From the NCBI GenBank assembly GCA_030591965.1, contig JAUVAA010000007.1:1-41845 (forward strand): DNA of 41,845 nucleotides, read 5' to 3'. Source of the DNA: a bacterium (lineage in GTDB: Bacteria; Pseudomonadota; Gammaproteobacteria; Methylococcales; Methylomonadaceae). Position numbers and translations under genes: made by a program. Each line of letters opens with the position of its first letter. Position 1 is the first letter of the stretch. The notes beneath the pieces were generated by a model, which worked only from the letters and a program-made list of their open reading frames with translations, searched no databases and was not told where the DNA came from. Shown in pieces: positions 31,187-41,728 of this stretch.

Positions 31187-31214
31187 ATTATAGCATTTAA
31201 ACCTTTCAAAGCAA
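31187..31214 (-). promoter_or_regulatory. internal promoter of the alpha operon
   Basis: On the minus strand: -35 TTGCTT (31209-31214), 16-bp spacer, -10 TATAAT (31187-31192) preceded by TGC (extended -10). It fills the 75-base gap between rpmJ and rpsM, the widest in the ribosomal block. The predicted start near 31180 leaves a leader of only about 35 bases. Confidence 0.82.
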
Positions 31215-31221
31215 TAAAAAA

Positions 31222-31335
31222 TTACCCTTGACGCTGTTTATGACGTCCATCTTTACAAATAACCCTAATAACTCCAGATCTTTTAACAACCTTACAGTTA
31301 CGACATATTTTCTTTACAGAAGCTCGTACTTTCAC
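31222..31335 (-). CDS. rpmJ: 50S ribosomal protein L36
   Basis: A 37-residue protein that binds 23S rRNA. It reads [20 protein letters not shown] followed by a short basic tail. The zinc ribbon is intact: C11, C14, C27 and H32, so this is the zinc-dependent form. The start is GTG, 6 bases after a strong AAGGAG. Between secY (23 bases) and rpsM (75 bases), its standard place at the end of the spc operon. Confidence 0.97.
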   Translation of the reverse strand: MKVRASVKKICRNCKVVKRSGVIRVICKDGRHKQRQG

Positions 31336-31358
31336 AGCTTACTCCTTAATTTTGTAAT

Positions 31359-32687
31359 TTATTTATTTTTCTTTAAATTTGCTTTATCCATCAGCCCATC
31401 ATATTTTTGAGACATTAAGTGAGTTTGCATCTGCGATACAAAATCCATAACAACAACAACAATAATAAGCAGAGATGTTCCGCCAAAGTAAAAAGGTACA
31501 TTCCAGTAAACAATCAAGAACTCTGGCAACAAACAAACTGCTGTTATATAAAAAGCACCGATCAACGTCAAACGCGTCATAACTTTATCAATATAAACCG
31601 CGGTTTGCTCACCAGGTCTAATTCCTGGTAAAAAAGCACCTGACTTCTTTAAATTTTCAGCTGTTTCTTTTGAATTGAAGACTAATGCAGTATAGAAAAA
31701 ACAAAAGAACACAATTGCAACAGTATACAGCATTACATATAAAGGCTGTCCAGGCGATATAGCAGTAGATATACCCTGCAACCAAGAAAACCCTTCAGCA
31801 TTACCAAACCAACCAGCAATAGTAGCAGGAAACAAAATAATACTAGAAGCGAAGATAGGAGGAATAACACCCGCCATATTCAACTTAAGCGGCAAAAAGC
31901 TACTTTGACCAGCATACATTCTCTTACCCTGCTGACGCTTCGGATAGTTAATTACAATCCGACGCTGGCCACGCTCAACAAATACCACAAGCGCAGTAAC
32001 AGCAATACTCAATAAAAACAATAGCACAATAAATGCACCATTCAATTCACCAGTACGAGCTAACTCAAGCGTCCCACCAATAGCAGAAGGCAATCCAGCA
32101 ACGATACCAGCAAAAATGATTAATGAAATACCATTACCAAGACCTCTCTCAGTAATTTGCTCACCTAACCACATAAGAAAAACAGTACCCGTCACTAAAG
32201 TTATAGCAGTAATCACTATAAATTGAATGCCAGGACTAATAACAACAGATAAACCACCTGCAGTTTGATTTTGTAACGCAATAGATACACCGATGGCCTG
32301 GAATGTAGCTAAAAATACAGTACCGTATCTTGTGTACTGTGAAATTTTACGCCTACCCGACTCACCTTCTTTTTTAACCTGCTCCAATGCAGGAATTACA
32401 ATAGTCATTAACTGCATAATAATAGAAGCAGAAATGTACGGCATAATTCCAAGAGCAAAAAGGCTCAATCTTTTCAACGCACCACCTGAGAACATGTTGA
32501 ACATATCTAAGATAGAACCTTCTTGCTGCTTAAACATTAAAGCTAAAGCCTGGGGATCAATACCTGGTACAGGTATATGAGCCCCAACCCTGTAAACAAA
32601 AAAAGCACCTAGAACGAACATTAATCTTGAAAACAACTCAGAAGTATTCCCAAGTTGCTCTTTCATTTGCGTGCTTGATCTACTCAC
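31359..32687 (-). CDS. secY: preprotein translocase subunit SecY
   Basis: SecY is the ten-helix inner-membrane channel for Sec-dependent export and membrane insertion. 442 residues (E. coli 443). Recognisable parts: [14 protein letters not shown] in the first periplasmic segment, [20 protein letters not shown] as plug and second helix, [16 protein letters not shown] in the large cytoplasmic loop that binds SecA and ribosomes, and [15 protein letters not shown]. Follows rplO by 2 bases. Confidence 0.99.
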   Translation of the reverse strand: MSRSSTQMKEQLGNTSELFSRLMFVLGAFFVYRVGAHIPVPGIDPQALALMFKQQEGSILDMFNMFSGGALKRLSLFALGIMPYISASIIMQLMTIVIPALEQVKKEGESGRRKISQYTRYGTVFLATFQAIGVSIALQNQTAGGLSVVISPGIQFIVITAITLVTGTVFLMWLGEQITERGLGNGISLIIFAGIVAGLPSAIGGTLELARTGELNGAFIVLLFLLSIAVTALVVFVERGQRRIVINYPKRQQGKRMYAGQSSFLPLKLNMAGVIPPIFASSIILFPATIAGWFGNAEGFSWLQGISTAISPGQPLYVMLYTVAIVFFCFFYTALVFNSKETAENLKKSGAFLPGIRPGEQTAVYIDKVMTRLTLIGAFYITAVCLLPEFLIVYWNVPFYFGGTSLLIIVVVVMDFVSQMQTHLMSQKYDGLMDKANLKKNK

Positions 32688-32689
32688 AA

Positions 32690-33124
32690 TTAGTCCTCTA
32701 TAGTTCCGCCAGCAGCTTCAATTAAAGCTTTAGCACCACCAGTTACTTTTAAGCCCTTCAAAGTAACTGCAGATGTAATTTCACCAGATTTTATTACCTT
32801 TGCAACTTTAGTAAAAGCTGGAACCACATTAGATTTAATTAAATCATCTAATGTAACTACATCTAAACTTAATTTTGCAATTTCATTAAGTCTTACTTCA
32901 GAAGTAAATTTAGATTTTCTGGCAGTAAAACCAACTTTAGGTAAACGACGCTGCAAAGGCATCTGACCACCTTCAAAACCAACTTTATGGAAACCACCAC
33001 TACGTGATTTTTGACCTTTATGTCCACGACCACAAGTCTTACCTAGAGTAGACCCAATACCGCGACCAACTCTTTTACGATCTTTTTTCGAACCTTCAGC
33101 AGGTTTGATTGTATTTAAATACAT
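32690..33124 (-). CDS. rplO: 50S ribosomal protein L15
   Basis: L15 reaches deep into 23S rRNA and joins late in 50S assembly. 144 residues, the E. coli length. The long basic N-terminal arm [20 protein letters not shown] is diagnostic. Its ATG overlaps the rpmD stop by one base. Confidence 0.99.
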   Translation of the reverse strand: MYLNTIKPAEGSKKDRKRVGRGIGSTLGKTCGRGHKGQKSRSGGFHKVGFEGGQMPLQRRLPKVGFTARKSKFTSEVRLNEIAKLSLDVVTLDDLIKSNVVPAFTKVAKVIKSGEITSAVTLKGLKVTGGAKALIEAAGGTIED

Positions 33125-33309
33125 TAGATTTCCTCTACTGTAACCATATAAGAGACTTTGTTAATCATCCCTCTATTTTCAGCAGTATCAATAACCTCAA
33201 CAGTATGTCTGATACGCTTCAAGCCCAAGCCAATTAAGCATGCTTTATGACTCTTTAAACGACCAATACTGCTTTTCATCATTGTAACGCGCAATTTTTT
33301 ATCTGCCAT
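33124..33309 (-). CDS. rpmD: 50S ribosomal protein L30
   Basis: A small 50S surface protein of 61 residues (E. coli 59). [19 protein letters not shown] and RIRHTV match the family. Five bases after rpsE; joined to rplO by a TAATG overlap. Confidence 0.98.
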   Translation of the reverse strand: MADKKLRVTMMKSSIGRLKSHKACLIGLGLKRIRHTVEVIDTAENRGMINKVSYMVTVEEI

Positions 33310-33314
33310 TTCAA

Positions 33315-33821
33315 TTACCCTGTAATGTCTTCAACTGATAAGCCACGCTTAGCAGCGATTTGTGCAGCATTATTCATATTAGCAAGCCCATCAATCGTAG
33401 CTCGCACTACATTGATTGGGTTAGTTGTACCAATACATTTTGCTAACACATTATGCACTCCAACAGCCTCGAAAACAGCTCTCATTGAAGCACCAGCAAT
33501 AATTCCCGTACCTTCAGTAGCAGGCTGCATAAAAACTTTTGCAGCGCCCACTTCGGACATAATTGAATACTGTAAAGTATCACCTTTAAGTGCTACTTTA
33601 TGCATATTTTTTCTAGCTTGCTCAAGTGATTTCTGAATTGCAATAGGTACTTCTTTAGCTTTACTAACGCCATACCCTACATTTCCATCGCCATCACCAA
33701 CTACAGTTAATGCAGTAAAACCAAAAACTCTACCGCCTTTTACAACTTTTGCGACTCGTCTAACAGAAACTAGTTTTTCTTGTAACCCGTCGGTACTCGC
33801 TTGTTGATGTGCATTTGCCAT
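33315..33821 (-). CDS. rpsE: 30S ribosomal protein S5
   Basis: S5 lines the mRNA entry with S3 and S4 and affects decoding accuracy; spectinomycin resistance maps to its N-terminal loop. 168 residues (E. coli 167). [20 protein letters not shown] contains that loop, followed by [18 protein letters not shown] and [15 protein letters not shown]. Confidence 0.99.
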   Translation of the reverse strand: MANAHQQASTDGLQEKLVSVRRVAKVVKGGRVFGFTALTVVGDGDGNVGYGVSKAKEVPIAIQKSLEQARKNMHKVALKGDTLQYSIMSEVGAAKVFMQPATEGTGIIAGASMRAVFEAVGVHNVLAKCIGTTNPINVVRATIDGLANMNNAAQIAAKRGLSVEDITG

Positions 33822-33830
33822 ATATTTCCC

Positions 33831-34184
33831 CTAGAACTTTAAACCAGCTTCGCGTGCAGCATCAGCTAATGCCTTAACTCGACCGTGATATTTAAAACCA
33901 GAACGGTCAAAAGTAACTTCAGTAATTCCTGCAGCTATTGCTTTATCCGCAACTAATTTACCAACTAAAACTGCAGACTCTACATTTCCAGTACTCTTTA
34001 CAGCAGATTTAATTTCAGCTTGAGTAGTACATGCACTTGCAACTGTAACAGTTCCATTTTCTGTAATAACTTGAGCATAAATGTGTTTTGAGGTTTTATG
34101 TACCGTCAAACGATTACTGCCAAGCTTTCTAATATTTGATCTAAGCTTTAACGCTCTCTTCAATCGAGATGCTTTTTTATTCAT
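33831..34184 (-). CDS. rplR: 50S ribosomal protein L18
   Basis: L18 carries 5S rRNA to the central protuberance with L5. 117 residues, the E. coli length. The N-terminus is very basic ([16 protein letters not shown]), and [24 protein letters not shown] is the usual C-terminus. Nine bases separate it from both neighbours. Confidence 0.99.
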   Translation of the reverse strand: MNKKASRLKRALKLRSNIRKLGSNRLTVHKTSKHIYAQVITENGTVTVASACTTQAEIKSAVKSTGNVESAVLVGKLVADKAIAAGITEVTFDRSGFKYHGRVKALADAAREAGLKF

Positions 34185-34193
34185 TTTGATAGC

Positions 34194-34727
34194 CTATTTT
34201 TTCTTAGCGTCTTTTCTGACTATTTGCTCATCAGCATATTTAACACCTTTACCTTTATATGGCTCAGGTGGTCTGTAGGCTCTAATCTCAGCAGAAACCG
34301 CACCGACTAGTTGCTTATCCATACCTTTTACAACTATTTCAGTTTGCGATGGCGCCTCGATATCAATTCCTTCTGGCATTGCATAATCTACAGGATGAGA
34401 AAAACCAAGACTTAGATTAAGTACACGGCCCTTAATCTGCGCTCTGTAACCTACGCCGACCAAATTTAATTTTTTCTCAAAGCCACTAGTAACACCAGTA
34501 ATCATGTTTGCAATAAGTGCACGCATTGTACCGGCTAAAGCTGTCGCTTTTTGATTATTTTGATCCCAGTTCATTTTAATTTGTTCAGCACTCATATCAA
34601 GCTCAACCTGAGCATGCAGAGGCATACTCAATTGACCTTTAGAGCCTTTAACTAAAACAACAGAGTCAACAAGCTTTACTTCAACACCTGTAGGTATAAC
34701 TATAGGGTTTTTTGCGATTCTAGACAT
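34194..34727 (-). CDS. rplF: 50S ribosomal protein L6
   Basis: L6 binds near the sarcin-ricin loop and the factor-binding site. 177 residues, the E. coli length, with two repeated alpha-beta domains. MSRIAKNPIVIPTGVEVKL and the C-terminal RPPEPYKGKGVKYADE motif are diagnostic. Confidence 0.99.
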   Translation of the reverse strand: MSRIAKNPIVIPTGVEVKLVDSVVLVKGSKGQLSMPLHAQVELDMSAEQIKMNWDQNNQKATALAGTMRALIANMITGVTSGFEKKLNLVGVGYRAQIKGRVLNLSLGFSHPVDYAMPEGIDIEAPSQTEIVVKGMDKQLVGAVSAEIRAYRPPEPYKGKGVKYADEQIVRKDAKKK

Positions 34728-34742
34728 AAATTCACCCTATCC

Positions 34743-35138
34743 TTAACAAACTGTACATAATACTTCGCCGCCATGACCAATTGCGCGTGCAGCACGATCA
34801 GTCATAACACCTTTTGAAGTAGATACAATAGCTACACCTAAGCCACCTAAGACCTTAGGCAACTCATCTTTAGATTTATATATGCGCAAACCTGGCTTGC
34901 TTATACGTTTAACCTTATCGATTACCGGCTTTCCATTATAGTATTTTAACTCAACAGACATAGATACATGTGCACCATTTGTTTCTGTTGAGTAACTGCT
35001 AATATATCCTTCTTCTTTCAAAACTTTTGCTATTGCAACTTTAAGTTTAGAAGACGGCATATTAACGTTTATTTTTCCTGCAGACTGCCCATTTCTTATG
35101 CGCGTAAGCATGTCTGCTACTGGATCTGTCATGCTCAT
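34743..35138 (-). CDS. rpsH: 30S ribosomal protein S8
   Basis: S8 binds helix 21 of the 16S central domain and, in E. coli, represses the spc operon by binding its mRNA near rplE. 131 residues (E. coli 130). [18 protein letters not shown] and the C-terminal [22 protein letters not shown] pattern identify it. 30 bases after rpsN. Confidence 0.99.
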   Translation of the reverse strand: MSMTDPVADMLTRIRNGQSAGKINVNMPSSKLKVAIAKVLKEEGYISSYSTETNGAHVSMSVELKYYNGKPVIDKVKRISKPGLRIYKSKDELPKVLGGLGVAIVSTSKGVMTDRAARAIGHGGEVLCTVC

Positions 35139-35168
35139 ATTATTTTCTCCAAATATCTAACTAGTCGA

Positions 35169-35474
35169 TTACCAACTGGCTTTAGTCAAGCCTGGAACAT
35201 CTCCACGCATCGTAGCTTGTCTAAGCATATTTCTACTTAAGCCAAATTTGCGATAAAAACCATGTGGGCGACCGGTTATGTTACATCTATTACGTACTCT
35301 TGACGCGCTTGAATCACGCGGTAATTTTTGTAATGCAAGATGTGCCTCATCCTTATCCTGAATAGAAGCATTTGGATCTCTAATAATTTCTTTTAAAGAA
35401 GCTCTTTTTACTTCAAACTTACTTACTAATTTAACTCGCTTTGCTTCGCGCGCTATCATTGATTTTTTAGCCAT
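35169..35474 (-). CDS. rpsN: 30S ribosomal protein S14, zinc-free type
   Basis: S14 sits in the 30S head near the A-site mRNA. 101 residues, the long form. The CxxC pairs of short zinc-binding S14 are absent; only RNRC remains. It contrasts with L36 here, which keeps its zinc ribbon. [18 protein letters not shown] is diagnostic. Confidence 0.98.
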   Translation of the reverse strand: MAKKSMIAREAKRVKLVSKFEVKRASLKEIIRDPNASIQDKDEAHLALQKLPRDSSASRVRNRCNITGRPHGFYRKFGLSRNMLRQATMRGDVPGLTKASW

Positions 35475-35478
35475 AACT

Positions 35479-36018
35479 TTAGCTCTTAAATGGAAAATTA
35501 AACTGCTTCAACAAGGCCAAGCCTTCTTCATTCGTTTTAGCGGTAGTAGTGATACAAATATCTAAGCCGCGCAAAGTATCTATCTTATCATAATCTATTT
35601 CAGGAAAGATAATTTGCTCTGTAACGCCCATACTAAAATTACCACGTCCATCAAAACTTTTAGGGCTTAAGCCTCTAAAATCACGAATACGAGGAATTGA
35701 AATACTTATAAGACGATCAAGAAATTCATACATTCTTTCTTGTCTAAGCGTAACCTTGCAACCAATCGGCATATCATCACGAATCTTGAAACCCGCAATA
35801 GATTTACGCGATATAGTCACAACAGCTTTTTGACCACTGATTTTTTCCATATCACTGACAGCTGCTTGAATAATTTTCTTATCAGCAACAGCCTCACCTA
35901 AACCCATGTTTAGAGTGATTTTAGTAATTTTTGGTACTTGCATTACTGATGTGTAACTAAACTGTTCCATCAATGCAGGTAATATTTTTTCTTTATAATC
36001 TTCTTGTAATCTAGCCAT
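35479..36018 (-). CDS. rplE: 50S ribosomal protein L5
   Basis: L5 binds 5S rRNA and bridges to S13 in the head. 179 residues, the E. coli length. [16 protein letters not shown], then [20 protein letters not shown] with [12 protein letters not shown], are family signatures. In E. coli the S8 repressor site lies at this start; I could not confirm such a fold here. Eight bases after rplX. Confidence 0.99.
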   Translation of the reverse strand: MARLQEDYKEKILPALMEQFSYTSVMQVPKITKITLNMGLGEAVADKKIIQAAVSDMEKISGQKAVVTISRKSIAGFKIRDDMPIGCKVTLRQERMYEFLDRLISISIPRIRDFRGLSPKSFDGRGNFSMGVTEQIIFPEIDYDKIDTLRGLDICITTTAKTNEEGLALLKQFNFPFKS

Positions 36019-36026
36019 GATTATAC

Positions 36027-36341
36027 CTACACATCAATAATTTCATTATTAGACTTAAAATAACGGACTTTGCTTCCATCATCTAGAGCCTTAAAGCCTA
36101 CTTTATCTGCTTTTTTAGTAGCAGAATTATATAAAGCTATATTAGACTTGTGAATTGGCATTTCTTTTTCAATTATGCCACCTTGAACACCAGCATTTGG
36201 ATTTGGTTTTTGGTGTTTTTTAACTCTATTAACACCCTCAACCAAAACTTTCTCGTGCATAAATTTACTGATTCGTCCTCGTTTGCCCTTATCTTTACCG
36301 ATAAGAACGATGACCTCGTCATCTTGTTTAAGTTTTTGCAT
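36027..36341 (-). CDS. rplX: 50S ribosomal protein L24
   Basis: L24 starts 50S assembly by binding the 5' end of 23S rRNA. 104 residues, the E. coli length. A KOW motif is at the N-terminus ([18 protein letters not shown]), followed by [18 protein letters not shown]. Ten bases after rplN. Confidence 0.99.
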   Translation of the reverse strand: MQKLKQDDEVIVLIGKDKGKRGRISKFMHEKVLVEGVNRVKKHQKPNPNAGVQGGIIEKEMPIHKSNIALYNSATKKADKVGFKALDDGSKVRYFKSNNEIIDV

Positions 36342-36351
36342 TTTTAGACCC

Positions 36352-36720
36352 TTACAATACTTCTGGCGCTAGAGAAATAATTTTCATAAATTTCTCATTT
36401 CGTAATTCACGTGTCACTGGACCAAATATCCGAGTACCTAGTGGCTGATGATTTGCATTTAAAATTACAGCAGCATTGCCATCAAATCTTATAAGTGAAC
36501 CATCCGGCCTACGCACACCTTTTCTAGTACGTACAACCAATGCATTATATACTTCGCCTTTCTTAACTCTTCCGCGCGGGATAGCATCTTTAATACTAAC
36601 CTTAATAATATCCCCAATCGCAGCATACCTTCTATGCGATCCGCCGAGAACTTTGATACACATGACCTTTTTTGCGCCGCTGTTATCAGCAACGTCAAGG
36701 TTAGTTTGCATCTGAATCAT
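36352..36720 (-). CDS. rplN: 50S ribosomal protein L14
   Basis: L14 is at the subunit interface, contacts 16S rRNA, and is the docking site of the silencing factor RsfS. 122 residues (E. coli 123). [20 protein letters not shown] and [20 protein letters not shown] match the family. First gene of the classical spc set. 35 bases follow rpsQ; I see no clear promoter in that gap. Confidence 0.99.
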   Translation of the reverse strand: MIQMQTNLDVADNSGAKKVMCIKVLGGSHRRYAAIGDIIKVSIKDAIPRGRVKKGEVYNALVVRTRKGVRRPDGSLIRFDGNAAVILNANHQPLGTRIFGPVTRELRNEKFMKIISLAPEVL

Positions 36721-36755
36721 TTTTATTACCTAATTTACTTAAAGTAGTAATTTAA

Positions 36756-37016
36756 TTAACGCGCTTTTGACTGCACATCAACCAATATAAAAGATTTATT
36801 TTTTGAATAAGGACGACAAGATGTAATTGTCACTACATCGCCTTCGTTACATACGTTATTTTCATCATGCGCAAATAACTTAGTAGATCGTCTAATGTAT
36901 TTACCGTAAACAGGGTGCTTAATTAGGCGCTCCACTAGTACTGTAACTGTCTTATCCATCTTGTTACTAACTACGCGACCAGTAATGGTGCGTACTTGAT
37001 CTGTATTTTCACTCAT
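36756..37016 (-). CDS. rpsQ: 30S ribosomal protein S17
   Basis: S17 is an early-binding OB-fold protein of the 30S body. 86 residues (E. coli 84). [19 protein letters not shown] and [19 protein letters not shown] are diagnostic. Its ATG overlaps the rpmC stop by one base. Confidence 0.99.
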   Translation of the reverse strand: MSENTDQVRTITGRVVSNKMDKTVTVLVERLIKHPVYGKYIRRSTKLFAHDENNVCNEGDVVTITSCRPYSKNKSFILVDVQSKAR

Positions 37017-37210
37017 TATGCTTGTCTCGCCATTTCATTCACGACAGTTTTAACACGCGCAATATTTCTTCTAACTTTTTTTACTTGGTCAGATTTAGAT
37101 AATTGGCCTGTATTTTTTTGCATACGTAAATTGAATTGTTCACGACCTAATTCAACTAATGCTGAATTTAGTTCCGCCACACTTTTTTGACGTAATTCAC
37201 TAACTTTCAT
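37016..37210 (-). CDS. rpmC: 50S ribosomal protein L29
   Basis: L29 is a helical hairpin at the tunnel exit beside L23, where chaperones and SRP dock. 64 residues (E. coli 63). [20 protein letters not shown] and a basic second helix ([13 protein letters not shown]). One-base TAATG overlaps link it to both rplP and rpsQ. Confidence 0.98.
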   Translation of the reverse strand: MKVSELRQKSVAELNSALVELGREQFNLRMQKNTGQLSKSDQVKKVRRNIARVKTVVNEMARQA

Positions 37211-37623
37211 TACATTACCGTCCTAACAATAAACTTAGTTTTAATAGGCAATTTAGCCGCAGCCAATGCAAAAGCTTCTCTAGCTAGCTCTTCTGGCACA
37301 CCTTGTAGCTCATATAACATTGTGCCTGGTTTAATTTGTGCTACCCAGTACTCCACGCCACCTTTACCTTTACCCATTCTAGTCGCTAATGGTTTATTTG
37401 TAATTGGCTTATCAGGAAATACTCTAATCCAAAGCTTACCATCACGCTTACAATGTCTTGTAATTGTTCTACGTGCGGCTTCAATTTGACGGGCAGTTAA
37501 TCTACCTCTGTCCATTGACTTTAGACCAAATTCACCAAAACTTACTGATGAGCCACGAACAGCGATACCAGTATTTCTTAATTTATGTTGTTTACGAAAT
37601 TTCGTTCTTTTAGGTTGAAGCAT
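37210..37623 (-). CDS. rplP: 50S ribosomal protein L16
   Basis: L16 organises the A-site tRNA arm of the 50S. 137 residues (E. coli 136). [26 protein letters not shown] and [14 protein letters not shown] are diagnostic. R82 corresponds to E. coli Arg81, the residue hydroxylated by the YcfD oxygenase, so that modification is possible here. Confidence 0.99.
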   Translation of the reverse strand: MLQPKRTKFRKQHKLRNTGIAVRGSSVSFGEFGLKSMDRGRLTARQIEAARRTITRHCKRDGKLWIRVFPDKPITNKPLATRMGKGKGGVEYWVAQIKPGTMLYELQGVPEELAREAFALAAAKLPIKTKFIVRTVM

Positions 37624-37639
37624 GATATTTTCCCTTCAC

Positions 37640-38314
37640 CTATTTCTTAGATTTTGAAGTTTCAGAATTTTGCTGAGCAGGGTCTATATTAAAAACCTCA
37701 CCTTTAAAAATCCAAACTTTGATACCAATGATACCGTACGTAGTATTTGCCTCAGCAACACCATAGTCAATATCAGCCCTTAAAGTATGCAGAGGAACAC
37801 GCCCCTCTCTATACCATTCACTACGAGCAATTTCAGCGCCATTTAAACGACCACCAAGATTAATCTTGATACCTTCAGCGCCTAATCTCATAGAGTTGGT
37901 AACTGCACGCTTCATAGCGCGACGATACATAATTCTTTTCTCTAATTGTTGCGCTACACTTTCTGCAACTAATTGAGCATCTAACTCAGGCTTTCTAATC
38001 TCTTCAACATTGACTTGTACCGGGATACCCATCATTTTAGAGATTTCTTTACGCAACACATCAATATCTTCGCCTTTTTTACCGATTACGATACCTGGGC
38101 GTGCTGTATGAATTGTTATATGTGCATTATTTGCCGGACGGTTAATTTGAATCCGACTTACAGATGCGTGAGCTAATTTCTTTTGAATATAGCCACGAAC
38201 TGTTAAATCTTGATGCAAGAAAACCGGATAATCTTTGCTATTTGCATACCATCTTGAAGTAAAGTCTTTAACTATACCTAGACGTATTCCTGTTGGATGT
38301 ACCTTTTGACCCAT
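37640..38314 (-). CDS. rpsC: 30S ribosomal protein S3
   Basis: S3 forms the mRNA entry ring and helicase with S4 and S5. 224 residues (E. coli 233), with a shorter tail. [14 protein letters not shown] starts it; a KH domain has [17 protein letters not shown]. The C-terminal [20 protein letters not shown] segment is standard. Confidence 0.99.
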   Translation of the reverse strand: MGQKVHPTGIRLGIVKDFTSRWYANSKDYPVFLHQDLTVRGYIQKKLAHASVSRIQINRPANNAHITIHTARPGIVIGKKGEDIDVLRKEISKMMGIPVQVNVEEIRKPELDAQLVAESVAQQLEKRIMYRRAMKRAVTNSMRLGAEGIKINLGGRLNGAEIARSEWYREGRVPLHTLRADIDYGVAEANTTYGIIGIKVWIFKGEVFNIDPAQQNSETSKSKK

Positions 38315-38324
38315 TTTACTGCCC

Positions 38325-38660
38325 CTACTCGAACTCTGCGACTTTAACGGTGATATGACAAGTACGCTTCAGGATGTGGTTTGCACGACCTTTAGCTCTT
38401 GCTCTAAATCTCTTTAGAGTTGGCGCCTCATCTACAAATACAGTTGAAACCTTTAACTCATCAATATCTGCACTTTCATTATGCTCCGCATTCGCAACAG
38501 CTGACTCAAGTACTTTCTTCATAATCGCAGCAGCTTTCTTAGTACTGAATTTCAATACATTTAAAGCTTCTTCGACTTTCAAACCTCTAATCTGGTCTGC
38601 AACTAATCGTGCTTTTTGAGCAGATAAAGGTGCATTACTTAATTTAGCTAAAACTTCCAT
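38325..38660 (-). CDS. rplV: 50S ribosomal protein L22
   Basis: L22 lines the exit tunnel with its long hairpin, where macrolide-resistance changes occur. 111 residues (E. coli 110). [15 protein letters not shown] and the hairpin segment [20 protein letters not shown] identify it; no unusual insertion is seen in the hairpin. Confidence 0.99.
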   Translation of the reverse strand: MEVLAKLSNAPLSAQKARLVADQIRGLKVEEALNVLKFSTKKAAAIMKKVLESAVANAEHNESADIDELKVSTVFVDEAPTLKRFRARAKGRANHILKRTCHITVKVAEFE

Positions 38661-38669
38661 ATGCCCCCC

Positions 38670-38942
38670 TTACCTTGATTTCTTATCAGCCAAATGGCCT
38701 CTGTATGTCCGAGTTGGTGAAAACTCACCCAACTTATGACCTACCATATTTTCCGAGACTAAAACAGGGACGTGCTGGCGACCGTTATGCACAGCTATTG
38801 TAAGGCCTAACATTTCAGGCGTTATCATTGATCGTCTAGACCAAGTCTTAATTGGTTTCCTGCTATTGCTACTTACTGCATCATCAATTTTCTTCTGCAA
38901 ATGATGATCAATAAAAGGACCTTTTTTAATTGAACGTGGCAC
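38670..38942 (-). CDS. rpsS: 30S ribosomal protein S19
   Basis: S19 pairs with S13 at the top of the 30S head. 90 residues (E. coli 92). [15 protein letters not shown] and [17 protein letters not shown] are the family signatures. 14 bases after rplB. Confidence 0.99.
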   Translation of the reverse strand: MPRSIKKGPFIDHHLQKKIDDAVSSNSRKPIKTWSRRSMITPEMLGLTIAVHNGRQHVPVLVSENMVGHKLGEFSPTRTYRGHLADKKSR

Positions 38943-38956
38943 TTAATTATTCCTCT

Positions 38957-39784
38957 CTAACGCTTGTTACGACGTCTAACAATCATTTTGTCAGTACGTT
39001 TGTTCTTTCTAGTTTTGTAGCCCTTAGTTGGCATACCCCATGGCGAAACCGGATGTCTACCACCAGATGTTCTTCCTTCACCACCACCATGCGGGTGATC
39101 GACCGGGTTCATAACAACACCTCGAACAGTAGGACGAACCCCACGCCATCTCGACGCACCAGCTTTACCTAATGAAATAAGGTTATGTTCTGAATTAGAA
39201 ACCTCACCAATAACTGCCTTACAATCTGCTAATACTTTACGCATTTCGCCAGAACGTAAACGCAAAGTTACATGAGCGCCATCTTTAGCAATTAATTGAG
39301 CTGATGTACCGGCGCTTCGAGCAATTTGAGCTCCTTTGCCTGGCTTTAGCTCAATACAATGAACTATAGAACCCATAGGCATATTACGCAGAGACATGCA
39401 ATTACCAGCCTTCACTGGAGCATTTTCTGAGGCAATAATTTCCTGACCAGCAGAAACACCTTTAGGTGCAATTATATATTTACGCTCACCATCTTTATAT
39501 AAAACTAGAGCTATATTTGCTGTTCTATTTGGGTCATATTCTAAACGCTCAACAATAGCTGGAATATCAGTTTTGTTACGCTTAAAGTCTATAATACGGT
39601 AGGATTGCTTGTGTCCACCACCGATGTGACGAGTTGTAATTCGTCCATTATTATTACGCCCACCACTCTTACTTTTTTTACTTAGTAAAGGCCCAAAAGG
39701 TTTACCTTTATGTAAGTCTTTATGCTTTACTCTTACGACAAACCTAGAACCCGGCGATGTCGGTTTTGATTTTACAATAGCCAT
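38957..39784 (-). CDS. rplB: 50S ribosomal protein L2
   Basis: L2 is needed for subunit joining and supports the peptidyl-transferase centre. 275 residues (E. coli 273). The conserved [20 protein letters not shown] near residues 219-238 includes the key histidine. [21 protein letters not shown] is also diagnostic. 33 bases after rplW, the widest gap in the S10 part. Confidence 0.99.
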   Translation of the reverse strand: MAIVKSKPTSPGSRFVVRVKHKDLHKGKPFGPLLSKKSKSGGRNNNGRITTRHIGGGHKQSYRIIDFKRNKTDIPAIVERLEYDPNRTANIALVLYKDGERKYIIAPKGVSAGQEIIASENAPVKAGNCMSLRNMPMGSIVHCIELKPGKGAQIARSAGTSAQLIAKDGAHVTLRLRSGEMRKVLADCKAVIGEVSNSEHNLISLGKAGASRWRGVRPTVRGVVMNPVDHPHGGGEGRTSGGRHPVSPWGMPTKGYKTRKNKRTDKMIVRRRNKR

Positions 39785-39817
39785 TTACCCTACCGATTAT
39801 ATTCTTTTACTTTCCAA

Positions 39818-40114
39818 TTATGCTGCTGAGAAATCAATATCATTACCTGGCTTCAGCCTTACATAAGCCTTTTTCCAGTTAGATCTCTTACCCATAAAGC
39901 GTCCAAATCTTTTAGTTTTACCTTTAACATTTAATAGTTGAACTTTTTCAACTTCAACATTAAACATTAATTCAACAGATTTTTTTACTTGCAACTTAGT
40001 TGCTTCGCTAGCCACTTTAAAGACGAATCTATTTTGATTTTCTGCCGCAACAGTGCTCTTTTCAGATACTACTGGTGCCTTTATTACATTCGAAAGATTA
40101 AACTCTATACTCAT
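39818..40114 (-). CDS. rplW: 50S ribosomal protein L23
   Basis: L23 at the tunnel exit docks trigger factor and SRP. 98 residues (E. coli 100). The VVSEKS segment contains the glutamate that contacts trigger factor. NVKGKTKRFGRFMGKRSNWK is the extended loop that reaches into the tunnel. The ATG overlaps rplD by four bases (ATGA). Confidence 0.99.
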   Translation of the reverse strand: MSIEFNLSNVIKAPVVSEKSTVAAENQNRFVFKVASEATKLQVKKSVELMFNVEVEKVQLLNVKGKTKRFGRFMGKRSNWKKAYVRLKPGNDIDFSAA

Positions 40115-40731
40115 AACAACTGCGCCTCAATCGCTTTCAATGCTGCAGGTGTAGCAATTACATTTTCTGCAGCAATTAACATAACAGCATCAAGCTCACT
40201 TGCAGTAGTAACTTCTAATCGTGCAATATTTCTTGAAGACAAGTATATATTTTCATCTAGCTCATCAGTAACGATCAGCACCCGTGCATTACCGAAATCT
40301 TTCAATTTCGATACTAACTCTTTAGTTTTAGGAGTCGTAGGGATTATATCTGAACTTACCAACAAACGATTTGAACGCAACAATTCAGACAAAATTGAAC
40401 GAATTCCTGCGCGATACATCTTTTTGTTTAACTTTTGATCAAATGATCTTGGTCGAGCAGCAAATGTTGCACCACCACCTTTCCAAAGCGGACTGCGTAT
40501 TGTACCAGATCTTGCTTTACCTGACCCTTTTTGATTCCAAGGTTTAGCTCCACCACCGCTCACATCAGCCCTAGTTTTTTGAGCTTTTGTTCCAGATCGC
40601 TGACCAGCCATGGTCTTGACAACCAACTGGTGAATTAGGGCTTCATTGTAATCTTTCCCAAAAACACCCTCACTAACCTCTACCTCACCGGCAGAGTCTG
40701 CACTATTTAGTGCCGGTACTTTCAAACTCAT
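40111..40731 (-). CDS. rplD: 50S ribosomal protein L4
   Basis: L4 binds 23S domain I, and its loop narrows the exit tunnel. 206 residues (E. coli 201). The loop reads GGAKPWNQKGSGKARSGTIR, followed by SPLWKGGGATF. In E. coli free L4 also represses the S10 operon through an mRNA leader and can inhibit RNase E. That leader cannot exist here because of the 5-base tuf-rpsJ gap. Three bases after rplC. Confidence 0.99.
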   Translation of the reverse strand: MSLKVPALNSADSAGEVEVSEGVFGKDYNEALIHQLVVKTMAGQRSGTKAQKTRADVSGGGAKPWNQKGSGKARSGTIRSPLWKGGGATFAARPRSFDQKLNKKMYRAGIRSILSELLRSNRLLVSSDIIPTTPKTKELVSKLKDFGNARVLIVTDELDENIYLSSRNIARLEVTTASELDAVMLIAAENVIATPAALKAIEAQLL

Positions 40732-40734
40732 GAC

Positions 40735-41385
40735 TTATCCTTTATTTTTTTTCTTAGCTGCAGGAGTCAAAATAACATCCCCACCTTTAGCTCCTGGAAT
40801 TGCACCTTTAACTAATACAAGGCCTCTTTCAGTATCTATCGAGTGAATTGTTAAATTTTGAGTTGTAACTTTCTCAGCACCCATATGACCAGACATTTTC
40901 TTGCCTTTAAATACTCGACCTGGTGTCTGACACATACCAATAGATCCATTTGATCTATGTGATAGCGAGTTACCATGCGTTGCATCTTGCATCTGGAAGT
41001 TATGTCGTTTAACCCCACCTTGAAAACCTTTACCTATGCTTGTACCTTGAACATCTACAACCTGACCATTAGAGAACAATTCAACAGTTAACTCAGAACC
41101 CACCTTCAGCTCTTCGCCTTCACCGTCACCTAATCTGAACTCCCACAAACCACGACCAGCAGTCATATTTGCCGCAGCATAATGACCAGCCATCGCTTTA
41201 TTAACTTTTGATGATTTCTTCTCGCCAGCAGCAATCTGCACCGCGCGATAACCATCAACCTCAAGACCTTTAACTTGAGATACTCTATTTGACTCTATTT
41301 GTATTACTGAAACTGGAACTGAAGTTCCATCTTCCAAAAATACACGAGTCATTCCACATTTACGACCAATTAGACCTAATGCCAT
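40735..41385 (-). CDS. rplC: 50S ribosomal protein L3
   Basis: L3 is an early 50S assembly protein whose finger approaches the peptidyl-transferase centre. 216 residues (E. coli 209). [20 protein letters not shown] is the finger. Its Gln153 corresponds to E. coli Gln150, the residue methylated by PrmB, so the modification site is kept; the residue two before it is Met instead of Gln. Confidence 0.99.
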   Translation of the reverse strand: MALGLIGRKCGMTRVFLEDGTSVPVSVIQIESNRVSQVKGLEVDGYRAVQIAAGEKKSSKVNKAMAGHYAAANMTAGRGLWEFRLGDGEGEELKVGSELTVELFSNGQVVDVQGTSIGKGFQGGVKRHNFQMQDATHGNSLSHRSNGSIGMCQTPGRVFKGKKMSGHMGAEKVTTQNLTIHSIDTERGLVLVKGAIPGAKGGDVILTPAAKKKNKG

Positions 41386-41411
41386 AGTTAAACCCTCTTA
41401 TTACACAAAGC

Positions 41412-41723
41412 TTAAATAAGCTTTATTTTAACGTCAACACCTGCCGCTAGATCTAATTTCATCAGCGTATCTACTGTTTTATCAGTAGGCTCGATAATAT
41501 CGAGTAGACGTTTATATGTTCTCAATTCATACTGATCACGCGCATCTTTATTTACATGCGGAGATGTTAGAATTGTAAAACGCTCATGTTTTGTTGGTAG
41601 CGGAATAGGACCCTTAACTTGCGCCCCTGTTCTTTTTGCTGTCTCAACAATCTCACCTGCAGATTGATCAATTAACTTATGATCAAATGCTTTCAGGCTT
41701 ATTCTAATGGTTTGGCTAGACAT
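41412..41723 (-). CDS. rpsJ: 30S ribosomal protein S10 (NusE)
   Basis: S10 belongs to the 30S head and, as NusE, pairs with NusB on boxA RNA in rRNA antitermination. 103 residues, the E. coli length. [38 protein letters not shown] and [14 protein letters not shown] identify it. It starts 5 bases after the tuf stop, so it is transcribed with the upstream str genes. Confidence 0.99.
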   Translation of the reverse strand: MSSQTIRISLKAFDHKLIDQSAGEIVETAKRTGAQVKGPIPLPTKHERFTILTSPHVNKDARDQYELRTYKRLLDIIEPTDKTVDTLMKLDLAAGVDVKIKLI

Positions 41724-41728
41724 ATTTC

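Noticed and set aside
40927-40929. Loss of the PrmB methylation site in L3
   Set aside because: Counting shows the equivalent of Gln150 is kept as Gln153; only the residue two before differs.
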